Positions 1 through 7,342 of a stretch of DNA of 10,912 nucleotides are shown here, in pieces (positions within the stretch are counted from its first letter, which is position 1; each line of letters opens with the position of its first letter). The notes under the pieces were generated by a model. It ran no database searches. It saw only the letters and a list, made by a program, of their open reading frames with translations, and was not told the DNA's origin. The stretch lies in the NCBI GenBank assembly GCA_001797695.1, contig MGQD01000057.1, forward strand, positions 15,049 to 25,960. The letters are read 5' to 3'. The position numbers and the translations under genes are program-made. The stretch is from Deltaproteobacteria bacterium RBG_13_49_15. GTDB taxonomy: Bacteria; Desulfobacterota; Desulfobacteria; Desulfobacterales; UBA2156.

Positions 1-503
1 CAGCCGGTTGTTGTGATGATGTCACCGGCTTTGGCGGTATGGCGATAAAGGATCTCGGATGCCTGGACAGACCCCGCCAGCGCAATATTAATAATTAAAT
101 CGGATTTCGAACGGGTTGTATCCCCTCCCAAAATATTAACGTCGAATTCAGAAGCAAGCGATTTCATTCCTGCAAAGACGCCATCAAGGTATTCTATGGT
201 ACAGTCGTCAGGGATCCCGATGCTGACAAACGCATCGCGTGGCGTTCCTCCCATGGCGGCGATGTCGCTTAAATTGACAGCCAGCGCTTTATAGCCCAGA
301 TTAAATCCGGAAGTGGCCTCCCTTAGGAAATGAACCCGTTCCACCAGGAGGTCTGTGGTCACAAGAGTAACCTGGCCGCTTTCCGTAACAAATGCAGCGG
401 CATCGTCGCCGATTCCTTTCAAAACGGAATCGGGACGGATCAGGCAACCCTTGCTGATCCGGTCGATAAACCCGAATTCACCGATCTCTTTCAGGTGCAG
501 CAT
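1..503 (-). CDS. thiL: Thiamine-monophosphate kinase ThiL, 3' end beyond the window
   Basis: Phosphorylates thiamine monophosphate to thiamine diphosphate (TPP) with ATP in the cytoplasm, the last step of the pathway. About 167 N-terminal residues are present, roughly half of the usual length; the rest lies left of base 1. Visible family motifs are GDDAA (residues 32-36), TTDLLVERVHF (49-59), NLSDIAAMG (77-85) and GGDTTRS (126-132), the metal/ATP-binding signatures of the ThiL/PurM-like superfamily. The start is the ATG at 503: an in-frame stop lies four codons upstream, so no earlier start is possible. It overlaps the end of thiE by 26 bases, which suggests translational coupling; I see no strong ribosome binding site. 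Third gene of the thiM-thiE-thiL operon, so it should be controlled by the same TPP riboswitch. Confidence 0.95.
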   Translation of the reverse strand, partial: MLHLKEIGEFGFIDRISKGCLIRPDSVLKGIGDDAAAFVTESGQVTLVTTDLLVERVHFLREATSGFNLGYKALAVNLSDIAAMGGTPRDAFVSIGIPDDCTIEYLDGVFAGMKSLASEFDVNILGGDTTRSKSDLIINIALAGSVQASEILYRHTAKAGDIITTTG

Positions 504-1140
504 ATTTTGTCTTTAATATCGCTTGTTTTAGTTTTACGGCCTCTTTTTCCGGATCATCCGCTGCGACAATGGCGGAAACGACAGCGATTCCGTCCGCACC
601 GTTTTGAATAACAGCCGCCAAGTTGCTGCAGTTGATCCCTCCGATACCCACTAAAGGGATCGTCACCGCCTCACGGATTTTCCGCACCCCTATAAGCCCG
701 AGAGGCAAAGCGGCATCCGGCTTGGTCGGGGTGGAGAAGACGGGGCTTGCGCTGACATAATCCGCCCCTCCTTTTTCGGCTTCCACGGCATCTTCGACCG
801 ATTCGGCCGAGATGCCGATGATCATGGATTTCATAACCATTTTCCTGGCGATTTTAAGCGGAAGATCATTCCTGCCCAAATGCACGCCATCCGCTTTAAC
901 GGCCATGGCGACGTCAATCCTGTCGTTGATGATTAGAGGGATGCGGCTTTTTTGTAAATAATCCCGAATGGCCAATGCCTCCCGGAGGAATTCCCGGGTA
1001 GAGCATTCTTTTTCACGGAGCTGGATACAGGTCACTCCACCCTGAATCGCGGCTTTGACGATTTCATAAGTCGTTCGGCCTCGTGACAGTTTCCGGTCTG
1101 TTACCAGGTAGAGGGTATAATCGATGTCCGTGATTCTCAT
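478..1140 (-). CDS. thiE: Thiamine-phosphate synthase ThiE
   Basis: Joins hydroxymethylpyrimidine diphosphate to hydroxyethylthiazole phosphate, giving thiamine monophosphate and pyrophosphate; cytoplasmic TIM-barrel enzyme. The 220-residue length is normal. Motifs seen: QLREK (40-44), NDRID (72-76), DGVHLG (84-89), SPVFSTPTK (132-140, the phosphate-binding loop, usually GPVF.T.TK, so Ser replaces the common Gly) and GIGGI (165-169). The ATG start lies six bases after the thiM stop, with AGGGA just before it as a possible binding site. It is the middle gene of the operon: thiM upstream supplies its thiazole phosphate substrate by salvage, and thiL downstream uses its product. The pyrimidine half must come from genes outside the window. 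Confidence 0.96.
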   Translation of the reverse strand: MRITDIDYTLYLVTDRKLSRGRTTYEIVKAAIQGGVTCIQLREKECSTREFLREALAIRDYLQKSRIPLIINDRIDVAMAVKADGVHLGRNDLPLKIARKMVMKSMIIGISAESVEDAVEAEKGGADYVSASPVFSTPTKPDAALPLGLIGVRKIREAVTIPLVGIGGINCSNLAAVIQNGADGIAVVSAIVAADDPEKEAVKLKQAILKTKYAAPERDR

Positions 1141-1146
1141 AAATCC

Positions 1147-1950
1147 CTATTCTTCCACGATCCGGCATCCCTTTTCGAGCATTTCAGGAGTGATCCGGTA
1201 AAGAGAATCCAGCAAAGCGGCCATAAAACTTCCCGGAGCGGAAGCGCTTTGAGCGGCGATTTCCCCGGCCAGGCCGAAAAAGGAAAGAGCGGTTGCCGAA
1301 GCCCTAACCGGGTCAGGATCTACGGCCAGAAAAGCTCCGGTAATGGCGGTTGCGACACAACCGGTTCCGGTTACCCTCCCCATGAGCGGATGGCCGTTGT
1401 CCACCCGGACGATTTTTTTTCCATTCGTAATCAAGTCCTTCGGGCCCGTGATGGCAAGAGTGGTTCCCAATTCCAATGCAAGAGAGGTTGCCGGTTGAAA
1501 GGCGTCTTCCACCGTATGAACGGAATCGACCCCCTTTGTTATCGAACTTTGGTCACTCAGAGAGATGATTTCAGAAGGGTTTCCCCTGATCACGCTGACG
1601 GCGGTCGCAGCGAGAATTTTTTTTGCAGAGGCGGTGCGAAATGATGTTGCGCCGGATCCTACCGGATCTAAAATGACCGGGATATTCAAATCGTTTGCCC
1701 GTTTTCCGGCTTTGATCATGGCGGAAACCCATTCATCGGTCAACGTGCCGATATTTAAAACAAGCGAGCCCGACAACGCCACCATTTCTTCGACTTCATT
1801 ATGGGCATGGGCCATAACCGGAGAAGCCCCCATGGACAGGAGGGCGTTGGCTGAAAAATTCATGGCCACGAAATTGGTGATGTTATGAATCAGGGGTTTT
1901 GTGTTTCGAATCGCCATTAGATTTTGAGCTGCTTTTTCAGAAAAACGCAT
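1147..1950 (-). CDS. thiM: Hydroxyethylthiazole kinase ThiM
   Basis: Phosphorylates 4-methyl-5-(2-hydroxyethyl)thiazole with ATP, a salvage step that feeds thiazole phosphate to ThiE. The 267 residues match the usual length of this ribokinase-fold family. Motifs seen: PLIHNITNF (residues 19-27), LDPVGSG (94-100), RGNPSE (122-127) and GTGC (195-198), with Cys198 in the expected active-site position. The ATG start is set by a clear AGGTGG binding site four bases upstream. First gene of the operon, directly after a TPP riboswitch and an intrinsic terminator, so expression should fall when TPP is plentiful. Having a salvage kinase as the first riboswitch-controlled gene suggests that the operon responds to scavenged thiamine breakdown products; de novo genes (thiC, thiG) are not in view. 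Confidence 0.96.
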   Translation of the reverse strand: MRFSEKAAQNLMAIRNTKPLIHNITNFVAMNFSANALLSMGASPVMAHAHNEVEEMVALSGSLVLNIGTLTDEWVSAMIKAGKRANDLNIPVILDPVGSGATSFRTASAKKILAATAVSVIRGNPSEIISLSDQSSITKGVDSVHTVEDAFQPATSLALELGTTLAITGPKDLITNGKKIVRVDNGHPLMGRVTGTGCVATAITGAFLAVDPDPVRASATALSFFGLAGEIAAQSASAPGSFMAALLDSLYRITPEMLEKGCRIVEE

Positions 1951-1970
1951 CTTTCCACCTCATGGAAAAT

Positions 1971-1999
1971 AAAAAGGCTGTTTCCGGGTGGAAACAGCC
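1971..1999 (-). terminator. Intrinsic terminator of the TPP riboswitch expression platform
   Basis: On the minus strand a perfect 10-bp stem (arms 1990-1999 and 1976-1985, GGCTGTTTCC and its complement) closes a 4-base loop and is followed at once by five T and then more T-rich sequence. It sits between the riboswitch and the thiM binding site, where a terminator controlled by TPP would be expected. The 5' arm and loop also contain an 8-base stretch complementary to the thiM ribosome binding region (see findings). Confidence 0.9.
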
Positions 2000-2028
2000 C
2001 TGATGAAAAAACCATGATTGAATTCATC

Positions 2029-2101
2029 GTCTCCCTACGCTGGAATTACCCAGTTCAGGTTCGGAGGGTATGATCTCAGGCCTGTTTTGCCACCCCTAGA
2101 T
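2029..2101 (-). ncRNA. TPP riboswitch (THI element)
   Basis: The minus strand holds the conserved TPP aptamer sequence in the right order: AGGGGTG near the 5' end (about 2091-2097), CTGAGA (2074-2079), ACCCTC, GAACCTGA, then GGGTAATTCCAGCGTAGGGA (about 2032-2051). The CTGAGA segment is the pyrimidine-binding part and the GGGTAAT/CAGCGTAGGGA segment the diphosphate-binding part. It leads into the terminator at 1971-1999 and the thiM-thiE-thiL operon, so TPP binding is expected to favour termination. Confidence 0.95.
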
Positions 2102-2120
2102 AACTATTTTAATTGAAACA

Positions 2121-2149
2121 ATTTTAAATGAGAAGCCGCCTGGTGTCAA
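2121..2149 (-). promoter_or_regulatory. Sigma70-type promoter of the thi operon
   Basis: Reading the minus strand, a perfect -35 TTGACA (2144-2149) is followed by exactly 17 bases and a -10 TAAAAT (2121-2126, one mismatch to consensus). Transcription would begin near 2114, about 13 bases before the TPP aptamer, giving a leader of about 160 bases. Position and sequence fit well; no experimental evidence. Confidence 0.85.
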
Positions 2150-2155
2150 TATTTA

Positions 2156-2184
2156 TTGCACGGTGCTGGCATCTGTGCTACTTT
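2156..2184 (+). promoter_or_regulatory. Possible promoter of the plus-strand gene at 2193
   Basis: TTGCAC (2156-2161), 17 bases, then TACTTT (2179-2184) preceded by TGC, an extended -10 pattern. It is back to back with the thi promoter, with only six bases between the two -35 boxes. Transcription would begin about two bases before the ATG at 2193, so the message would be almost leaderless. The -10 box is only a moderate match, so this is tentative. Confidence 0.35.
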
Positions 2185-2192
2185 TTTCTGAA

Positions 2193-2525
2193 ATGAAACA
2201 GTATGTCATCGATGAGCTCAGGCCATGGGAATATGAAAAAATTAAGGCTTGCCTGGATGAACGGTTTTTCCATGGCAGCGTGGAAGGCATTTATTGGATC
2301 CCCATTATTCATGAAATTTTGACGGGATGTCAGGTTGAACACGTTTCGTGTCAACCTTTTTATTTTGCGCTGGAAATTACGGAAACCCGTCTCTCTTGCG
2401 AATTGCTGGTTCGAACCAAGAATCGGGTGAGATGCGACTGCATGGGGTATGCAACCGAATTACAGCGGAACTGGCTGATTCAACTCATTGATTCCATTTT
2501 TAATGAGCTCCAAATTAAGACCTGA
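2193..2525 (+). CDS. Unrecognised small soluble protein (110 aa)
   Basis: I do not recognise a named family. The product is about 110 residues, acidic, with an N-terminal part rich in charged residues (MKQYVIDELRPWEYEKIKA), a central stretch of alternating hydrophobic residues likely to form beta strands (QPFYFALEITETRLSCELLV), a CDCMGYA motif and an amphipathic helix at the end. No signal peptide or membrane segment is visible. I chose the ATG at 2193; an in-frame GTG at 2163 would add ten residues but has no better binding site, and 2193 gives a more natural N-terminus. No Shine-Dalgarno sequence is evident at either. It is first in a run with plsC (7 bases downstream), rnj and ftsK, so probably co-transcribed with them; that is the only hint about its role. 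Confidence 0.8.
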   Translation: MKQYVIDELRPWEYEKIKACLDERFFHGSVEGIYWIPIIHEILTGCQVEHVSCQPFYFALEITETRLSCELLVRTKNRVRCDCMGYATELQRNWLIQLIDSIFNELQIKT

Positions 2526-2532
2526 ATATGAC

Positions 2533-3303
2533 ATGAAAAAAAAAGCGAAGGATCTTTCTGCAAGCCATGCTCTGATCCAAAGCGCCTTAATCATCGGATG
2601 TGTGGGGATCTGGACGGCATTTATGGCAATAATGGCCGTCGTGGTATCTCTATTTCAAGACAACGACCGAACCGTTCATACGATTGCACAAATATGGGGA
2701 AGAGCCATCCTGATGATCAGCCGGATCCGGGTTATCGTCAAGGGGATGTCAAGCATCGACCCGACAAAAAGCTATATTTTCATGTCAAACCACCAGAGCA
2801 ACTTTGATATACCGGTTCTGCTGGCATATCTTGACGTGCAGTTCAGATGGCTGGCAAAGGCGGAACTGTTTAAAATTCCCATTTTCGGTCCTGCAATGCG
2901 GAAAGCAGGATATATCAGCATCGACCGTTCCAACCGCCGGAGTGCGTTTTTAAGTTTGGAAAGGGCTGCTGAATCCATCCGAAACGGAGTTTCCGTTTTG
3001 ATCTTTCCGGAGGGTACCCGCAGCCTTGACGGCAATATCCGGTCATTCAAAAAAGGTGGATTTATTTTAGCCGTTGACTCAGGCGTTCCCATCGTTCCGG
3101 TTATTCTTCACGGGACATGGTCCATCATGTCCAGAAACGGCCTGACGATACGGCCGGGTGATGTCATTTTAGAAATCGGAAAGCCGGTTGAAACGATTCA
3201 CTTCAACCGAAAAACCAAAGACGGTCTAATGGAAAAGGTGAATCAGATCATGAGGGATGCACTTGAAAAAGAGAAAAAGACGGAGACCGTGTGCTTAAGC
3301 TGA
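2533..3303 (+). CDS. plsC: 1-acyl-sn-glycerol-3-phosphate acyltransferase (PlsC family)
   Basis: Transfers a fatty acyl group to the sn-2 position of lysophosphatidate to make phosphatidic acid, at the inner membrane. With the chosen ATG the protein is 256 residues, typical for the family. An N-terminal hydrophobic segment (about residues 15-41) anchors it. Acyltransferase motifs: NHQSNFD (86-92, the catalytic His and Asp of H-x4-D), KAELFKIPIFG (109-119), FPEGTRS (158-164, glycerophosphate binding) and VPIVPV (185-190). The start at 2533 is preferred because it begins seven bases after the previous stop; in-frame ATGs at 2488 and 2503 would overlap that gene and also lack a good binding site. 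Its end overlaps the start of the RNase J gene by 13 bases, so the two are likely translationally coupled. Substrate preference (acyl chain or acyl donor) cannot be read from the sequence. Confidence 0.92.
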   Translation: MKKKAKDLSASHALIQSALIIGCVGIWTAFMAIMAVVVSLFQDNDRTVHTIAQIWGRAILMISRIRVIVKGMSSIDPTKSYIFMSNHQSNFDIPVLLAYLDVQFRWLAKAELFKIPIFGPAMRKAGYISIDRSNRRSAFLSLERAAESIRNGVSVLIFPEGTRSLDGNIRSFKKGGFILAVDSGVPIVPVILHGTWSIMSRNGLTIRPGDVILEIGKPVETIHFNRKTKDGLMEKVNQIMRDALEKEKKTETVCLS

Positions 3304-4940
3304 TCCCGTTGGGAGGACTTGGGGAAATCGGTCTGAACATGATGGTGGTCCGGTTCAAGGATACCCTTCTGGTAATCGATGCCGGATTGATGTTCCCCGA
3401 GGATTATATGCTGGGAGTCGACTGGGTCATTCCTGACATGACCTATCTGAGGGAAGCCGGTACAAGAGTATCCGGAATTATCTTAACGCACGCACATGAA
3501 GACCATATCGGTGCATTGCCTTATCTTCTTAAGGAATTTAATGCGCCCTTGTTCGGGACCCCTTTCACACTTGGAATCGTATCCCACAAACTCGAGGGAT
3601 ATGGGCTTCTTTCTTCCTGTGCCATGCATGAAGTGCTGCCGAAAGAAAGCTTGCATATCGGCGACCTGGAACTGGAATTCATTCGGGTCGGTCACAGTGT
3701 CATAGACTGCGTGGGAATATCCATCAAAACCCCTTATGGACAGATTATTCATACCGGGGATTTTAAAATCAATCATGCCACGCTGAGCGGAATGGCGACC
3801 GATGTAAACCGATTTGCAAGGTGCGGAGAAGAAGGTGTTCTGGCTCTCCTGTCCGATTCCACAAATGTGGAAAGGGAAGGGTACACCATTTCCGCAAAAG
3901 AGATCGGAGAAACCCTGTCCCAAATCGCGGCAACAGCCGCCGGCCGCATTATTATTTCCCTTTTTGCTTCCAATATCAGCCGGATTCAGCAGATCGTCAA
4001 TATTGCAAAAGCCAAGGGAAGAAAGATCATTCTGGACGGCAAGAGCATTGAGGTCAGCGTGAATATCGCCAAGGAACTTAATCTGATCGACATCCCAAAA
4101 GAGATCCAGCTCGACATCAATCAGATCAACGATATCTCAGACAACGAAATCATCATGGTCACCACCGGCAGCCAGGGCGAGCCGATGTCCTCTCTGGCTC
4201 GAATGGCTGCAAAAACCCATAAAAAGGTAACGATCAGAAAAGGGGATACGGTCGTCTTTTCCTCTAAATTTATTCCCGGAAATGAAAAAAGCATCGGGAA
4301 TATTATCAATAAATTATACCACCAGGGAGCGGATGTTATTTACGAAAAAATATCCAACATTCATGCTTCCGGACATGCGTTTCAGGAAGAACTGAAGCTG
4401 ATGATCAGCCTTACCAAACCCAAATATTTTATTCCCATTCATGGAGAATATCGGCATCTCATCCTGCATGCACGGCTTGCGGAAAGGGTCGGGATCCGAA
4501 AGGAGAGGATTCTTTTGGCCGAAAACGGCCAGATCATCGAGTTTGATGAAAAAGGAGGGAGGATCAGGGACCGGGTCCCCACCGGCCGGATTCTGGTGGA
4601 TGGAAAAACGATCGGCGATGTGGGAAGAAGCGTTCTGAAAGAGAGGCGGTTGCTGTCAGAGGACGGCCTGGTCGTCGTGAATATGGCTTTTGATACGGAA
4701 ACCGGATATGTGGTTTACGGACCGGAATTGGTATCCCGTGGGTTTGTGTTTGAAAATGAGGCCGGCCACCTGCTGGAAGATGCGAAATGCGTCATCCTGG
4801 AGATCCTGGATGAGATCGCACCGGGCTCGCCCGGCCGGGTCGATAAAATCCGTGCGAGGGTCCAATCGGAGCTTAGGAAGTATTTTAATTTTGCAATCCA
4901 GCGAAGGCCGGTCATCCTTCCATTCATCCTGGAAGTATAA
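3291..4940 (+). CDS. rnj: Ribonuclease J
   Basis: Metallo-beta-lactamase/beta-CASP ribonuclease that degrades and matures RNA, acting as a 5'-to-3' exonuclease and endonuclease in the cytoplasm. The 549-residue length is normal (about 550). Zinc-ligand and active-site motifs: HAHEDH (residues 67-72), GHSVID (134-139), HTGDFK (154-159) and SDSTN (188-192). The beta-CASP region has FASNISR (225-231), TTGSQGEP (291-298), HASGHA (358-363) and PIHGEYRHL (382-390). The N-terminal PLGGLGEIGLN and the C-terminal domain are both present. The start is GTG at 3291, five bases after a GGAG, and lies inside the end of plsC. The pairing of RNase J with PlsC and FtsK suggests a housekeeping operon. Having RNase J in a Gram-negative-type gene set fits Desulfobacterota, though it is also found elsewhere. 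Confidence 0.96.
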   Translation: MLKLIPLGGLGEIGLNMMVVRFKDTLLVIDAGLMFPEDYMLGVDWVIPDMTYLREAGTRVSGIILTHAHEDHIGALPYLLKEFNAPLFGTPFTLGIVSHKLEGYGLLSSCAMHEVLPKESLHIGDLELEFIRVGHSVIDCVGISIKTPYGQIIHTGDFKINHATLSGMATDVNRFARCGEEGVLALLSDSTNVEREGYTISAKEIGETLSQIAATAAGRIIISLFASNISRIQQIVNIAKAKGRKIILDGKSIEVSVNIAKELNLIDIPKEIQLDINQINDISDNEIIMVTTGSQGEPMSSLARMAAKTHKKVTIRKGDTVVFSSKFIPGNEKSIGNIINKLYHQGADVIYEKISNIHASGHAFQEELKLMISLTKPKYFIPIHGEYRHLILHARLAERVGIRKERILLAENGQIIEFDEKGGRIRDRVPTGRILVDGKTIGDVGRSVLKERRLLSEDGLVVVNMAFDTETGYVVYGPELVSRGFVFENEAGHLLEDAKCVILEILDEIAPGSPGRVDKIRARVQSELRKYFNFAIQRRPVILPFILEV

Positions 4941-4941
4941 A

Positions 4942-4983
4942 CCGGATGCAAGGAGAGGAACCGGAAACGGTAACCGCATCCGG
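4942..4983 (+). other. Nested inverted repeat between rnj and ftsK
   Basis: CCGGATGC (4942-4949) pairs perfectly with GCATCCGG (4976-4983). Inside, ACCG (4960-4963) and CGGT (4968-4971) flank GAAA, a GNRA tetraloop. No T-run follows, so it does not look like an intrinsic terminator. It may be an RNA fold in the rnj-ftsK message, perhaps a processing or stability element. The AGGAGAGGA on the 5' side of the loop resembles a ribosome binding site but has no start codon at the right spacing. Confidence 0.45.
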
Positions 4984-5009
4984 GGCGGGATGAATGATTT
5001 GAGGTAACC

Positions 5010-7157
5010 ATGCGAAAAGAAATTGCAGGGATAATTTTATTTTTCTTTGTGGTGTTGACGCTCATCAGCCTGTTGTCCTACAGCCCGTCGGATCCTTCCA
5101 TTCATAATGCAACCAGCGCTAAACAGATCCACAACTTGTTCGGTCTGTTCGGAGCTCATCTTTCAGGGACTCTTATCGGCCTTTTTGGATTAGGAGCATT
5201 CTGGTTTCCCATCCTTTTCCTTCTCGCGAGCATCCATTTCTTTGGGGATCACCCAAGAAAAGCGATCATTTTGACGGTTGTAGGGGGGGTCCTCCTCGTG
5301 GTTACTACCGGAAGCCTGTTGACCTTCCAAAAGAAAGAATATGTGATATTCGGACAGCACTTTTCATCCGGAGGCATCGTAGGTATGCCGCTGAAATCGT
5401 TTCTTGCCGGGTATGCCAATCTGACCGGAGGGCTCATCACACTGGTTGCCCTGTGGATTATCGGGTTCGTTCTTGCGACCGGTTTTTCACTTGTCGCTTT
5501 TTATCGAAAACTCTCCGTGACAACTGTTTATGCAAGCCATCGTGTCCGGACGTTTATGATTAAGACCAAGGAAAGAAGGGAGAAGGCGAAAAAAAGAAAA
5601 AAAGCTGTTGTTGTGCGCGGAAGCAGGGAAGAAATAGAGGTCAAAATCAAGACATTGCCGAAAAAACCGGCCAAGGAAATTCCCGTTCCGAAACAGGAGG
5701 TTTTTGAATTCATGCGCAAGGAGAGCGGTTTTGAGCTCCCGCCGCTGAATCTTTTGGAAGATCCGGATTCGAAACCGGTCCAGGTGGATAGCGAAAACTT
5801 AAAAATGCAATCGAAGCTGCTTGAGAAGAAATTATTCGATTTCGGCGTCACCGGCAAAGTCGTGTCGGTCACGCCCGGTCCGGTCATCACCACGTTTGAA
5901 TACGAACCGGCCCCTGGAATCAAAATCAGCAAAATCAGCAACCTTTCCGATGACCTCTCTCTGGCCCTGCGCGCCATCAGCGTTCGAATCGTCGCCCCGA
6001 TTCCGGGGAAACCCGTGATCGGGATCGAAATTCCAAACGCCACCCGTGAGATCGTCCGGTTTAAAGAGGTCATCGGTTCGAGTATATTTGAAAAATCCAG
6101 ATCGAAATTGACCATCTGTCTTGGCAAGGACATCGTAGGTGAAACGGTTGTCACCGATCTGACCCAGATGCCTCATCTCCTGATCGCAGGCGCTACGGGA
6201 ACCGGAAAAAGCGTGGCATTGAACGGGATGATCTGCAGCATGTTGTATAAAGCGACCCCGGATGAAGTGAAGTTTATCCTGATCGATCCGAAGCGGATCG
6301 AGCTTTCGGTATATGATGGAATTCCTCATCTGATCGCACCCGTCGTGACCAATGTCAAGGAGGCAAACAACGCGCTCTATTGGGCGGTCAAGGAGATGGA
6401 GCGGCGGTATCAGATCCTTTCTGAAAAAAGAGCCAGAAATGTCAAGCAATACAATCAGAAAGTGGATCTGGAGCGAAGCCCGAAAAGCGAGAAAGCGCCG
6501 GAAAGGCTCCCGTATATCGTGGTCATCATCGATGAGCTTTCGGATTTGATGATGGTCGCCTCGCGGGATGTTGAGTTTGCCCTGATGCGTCTGGCGCAAA
6601 TGGCCAGGGCTGCAGGAATCCATCTTATTTTAGCGACTCAACGCCCTTCGGTAGATGTTCTGACCGGAGTCATCAAGGCGAATTTTCCCACTCGCCTCAC
6701 GTTTCAGGTTTCTTCCAAAACCGATTCCAGAACCATCATCGACACCAACGGGGCGGAGAACCTGCTAGGGAGCGGAGATATGCTCTTTTTACCCCCCGGT
6801 ACCGCAAAACTCCAGCGCATCCATGGCGCCTATATATCAGAGGTTGAACTGACACGGATATCTGAGTTTTTAAAAAACCAAAAATCACCCCAGTATCTTG
6901 AAGACGTCACCAGAACTCAGAAAGAGGATACTGATGAAGCAGATCCGGAATCATATGACGAGCGGTATGACGATGCCGTCGCCCTGGTCACCCGTACCCG
7001 TCAGGCTTCCATCTCAATGGTTCAGCGGCATTTGCGGATCGGTTATAACAGGGCCGCCAGGATTATCGAAATGATGGAAAAGGAAGGGATTGTCGGCCCG
7101 TCGGACGGCGTCAAGCCCAGAGAGGTTCTGGTCCGGAGCTATGACGACAAGCCTTAA
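5010..7157 (+). CDS. ftsK: DNA translocase FtsK/SpoIIIE
   Basis: Septum-anchored ATP-driven DNA pump that moves the chromosome terminus through the closing division site and activates XerCD recombination at dif. The protein has 715 residues, closer to SpoIIIE-sized proteins than to the 1329-residue E. coli FtsK; the difference is a short linker. N-terminal membrane segments lie at about residues 5-25, 50-77, 84-107 and 129-164, followed by a lysine/arginine-rich linker (about 180-215). The motor has Walker A GATGTGKS (394-401) and Walker B IVVIIDE (Asp508, Glu509). The C-terminal winged-helix gamma domain, which reads polar KOPS sequences, occupies about 653-715. The start is set by GAGG five bases before the ATG. 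The last 91 codons and the downstream flank are repeated at 9835-10239. Confidence 0.96.
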   Translation: MRKEIAGIILFFFVVLTLISLLSYSPSDPSIHNATSAKQIHNLFGLFGAHLSGTLIGLFGLGAFWFPILFLLASIHFFGDHPRKAIILTVVGGVLLVVTTGSLLTFQKKEYVIFGQHFSSGGIVGMPLKSFLAGYANLTGGLITLVALWIIGFVLATGFSLVAFYRKLSVTTVYASHRVRTFMIKTKERREKAKKRKKAVVVRGSREEIEVKIKTLPKKPAKEIPVPKQEVFEFMRKESGFELPPLNLLEDPDSKPVQVDSENLKMQSKLLEKKLFDFGVTGKVVSVTPGPVITTFEYEPAPGIKISKISNLSDDLSLALRAISVRIVAPIPGKPVIGIEIPNATREIVRFKEVIGSSIFEKSRSKLTICLGKDIVGETVVTDLTQMPHLLIAGATGTGKSVALNGMICSMLYKATPDEVKFILIDPKRIELSVYDGIPHLIAPVVTNVKEANNALYWAVKEMERRYQILSEKRARNVKQYNQKVDLERSPKSEKAPERLPYIVVIIDELSDLMMVASRDVEFALMRLAQMARAAGIHLILATQRPSVDVLTGVIKANFPTRLTFQVSSKTDSRTIIDTNGAENLLGSGDMLFLPPGTAKLQRIHGAYISEVELTRISEFLKNQKSPQYLEDVTRTQKEDTDEADPESYDERYDDAVALVTRTRQASISMVQRHLRIGYNRAARIIEMMEKEGIVGPSDGVKPREVLVRSYDDKP

Positions 7158-7340
7158 ATGACGCGGATTTTCAGAATGTTTTGGGTATCATCGATTCCAC
7201 TGATATAACCGACCGATCCCCCGAAAACCATAAACGTACCCTCCAACAACAGGGTAAAGCGCCTTTTAAAACTTAATATATAAGCCGATTTCTGTGATAC
7301 ATTAAACTACAAAAAGCAAAAAAAACAATTTTCTATTCCT
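6881..7340 (+). repeat. Direct repeat copy A: ftsK 3' end plus downstream flank
   Basis: Matches 9835-10239 in the same orientation. The coding part (276 bases to the stop codon) differs at about six positions. The flank is also alike (shared stretches such as AGGGTAAAGCGC, AAGCCGATTTCTGTGATACATTAA and CTATTCCT) but carries about 50 extra bases near 7192-7245 that copy B lacks. Homology begins within a run of A at 6881 and ends near 7340, immediately next to the truncated cyclase/ATPase fragment. Confidence 0.93.
7154..7300 (-). pseudogene. Possible remnant of a convergent gene downstream of ftsK
   Basis: On the minus strand an open stretch of 48 codons ends in a stop that overlaps the ftsK stop. 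Its product is rich in alternating hydrophobic residues (for example RFTLLLEGTFMVFGG, then DDTQNILKIRVI at the end) and reads like a real beta-rich C-terminus, but I cannot name a family. Two codons further upstream a stop closes the frame, and I see no start signal. Copy B keeps the end (DDAQNILKIRVI) but has lost about 50 bases in the middle. A chance open frame of this length is quite possible. Confidence 0.25.
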
Positions 7341-7342
7341 CC

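Noticed and set aside
330..611. Plus-strand open frame of 93 codons
   Set aside because: Antisense to the conserved thiL and thiE coding sequence; no support of its own.
4942..4983. Inverted repeat after rnj as an intrinsic terminator
   Set aside because: The outer loop is 26 bases and no T-run follows on either strand.
5832..6623. Long minus-strand open frame inside ftsK (263 codons), with another at 5528-6154
   Set aside because: Both are antisense to clearly conserved FtsK coding sequence, show no family motifs and have no upstream signals; they are frame shadows.
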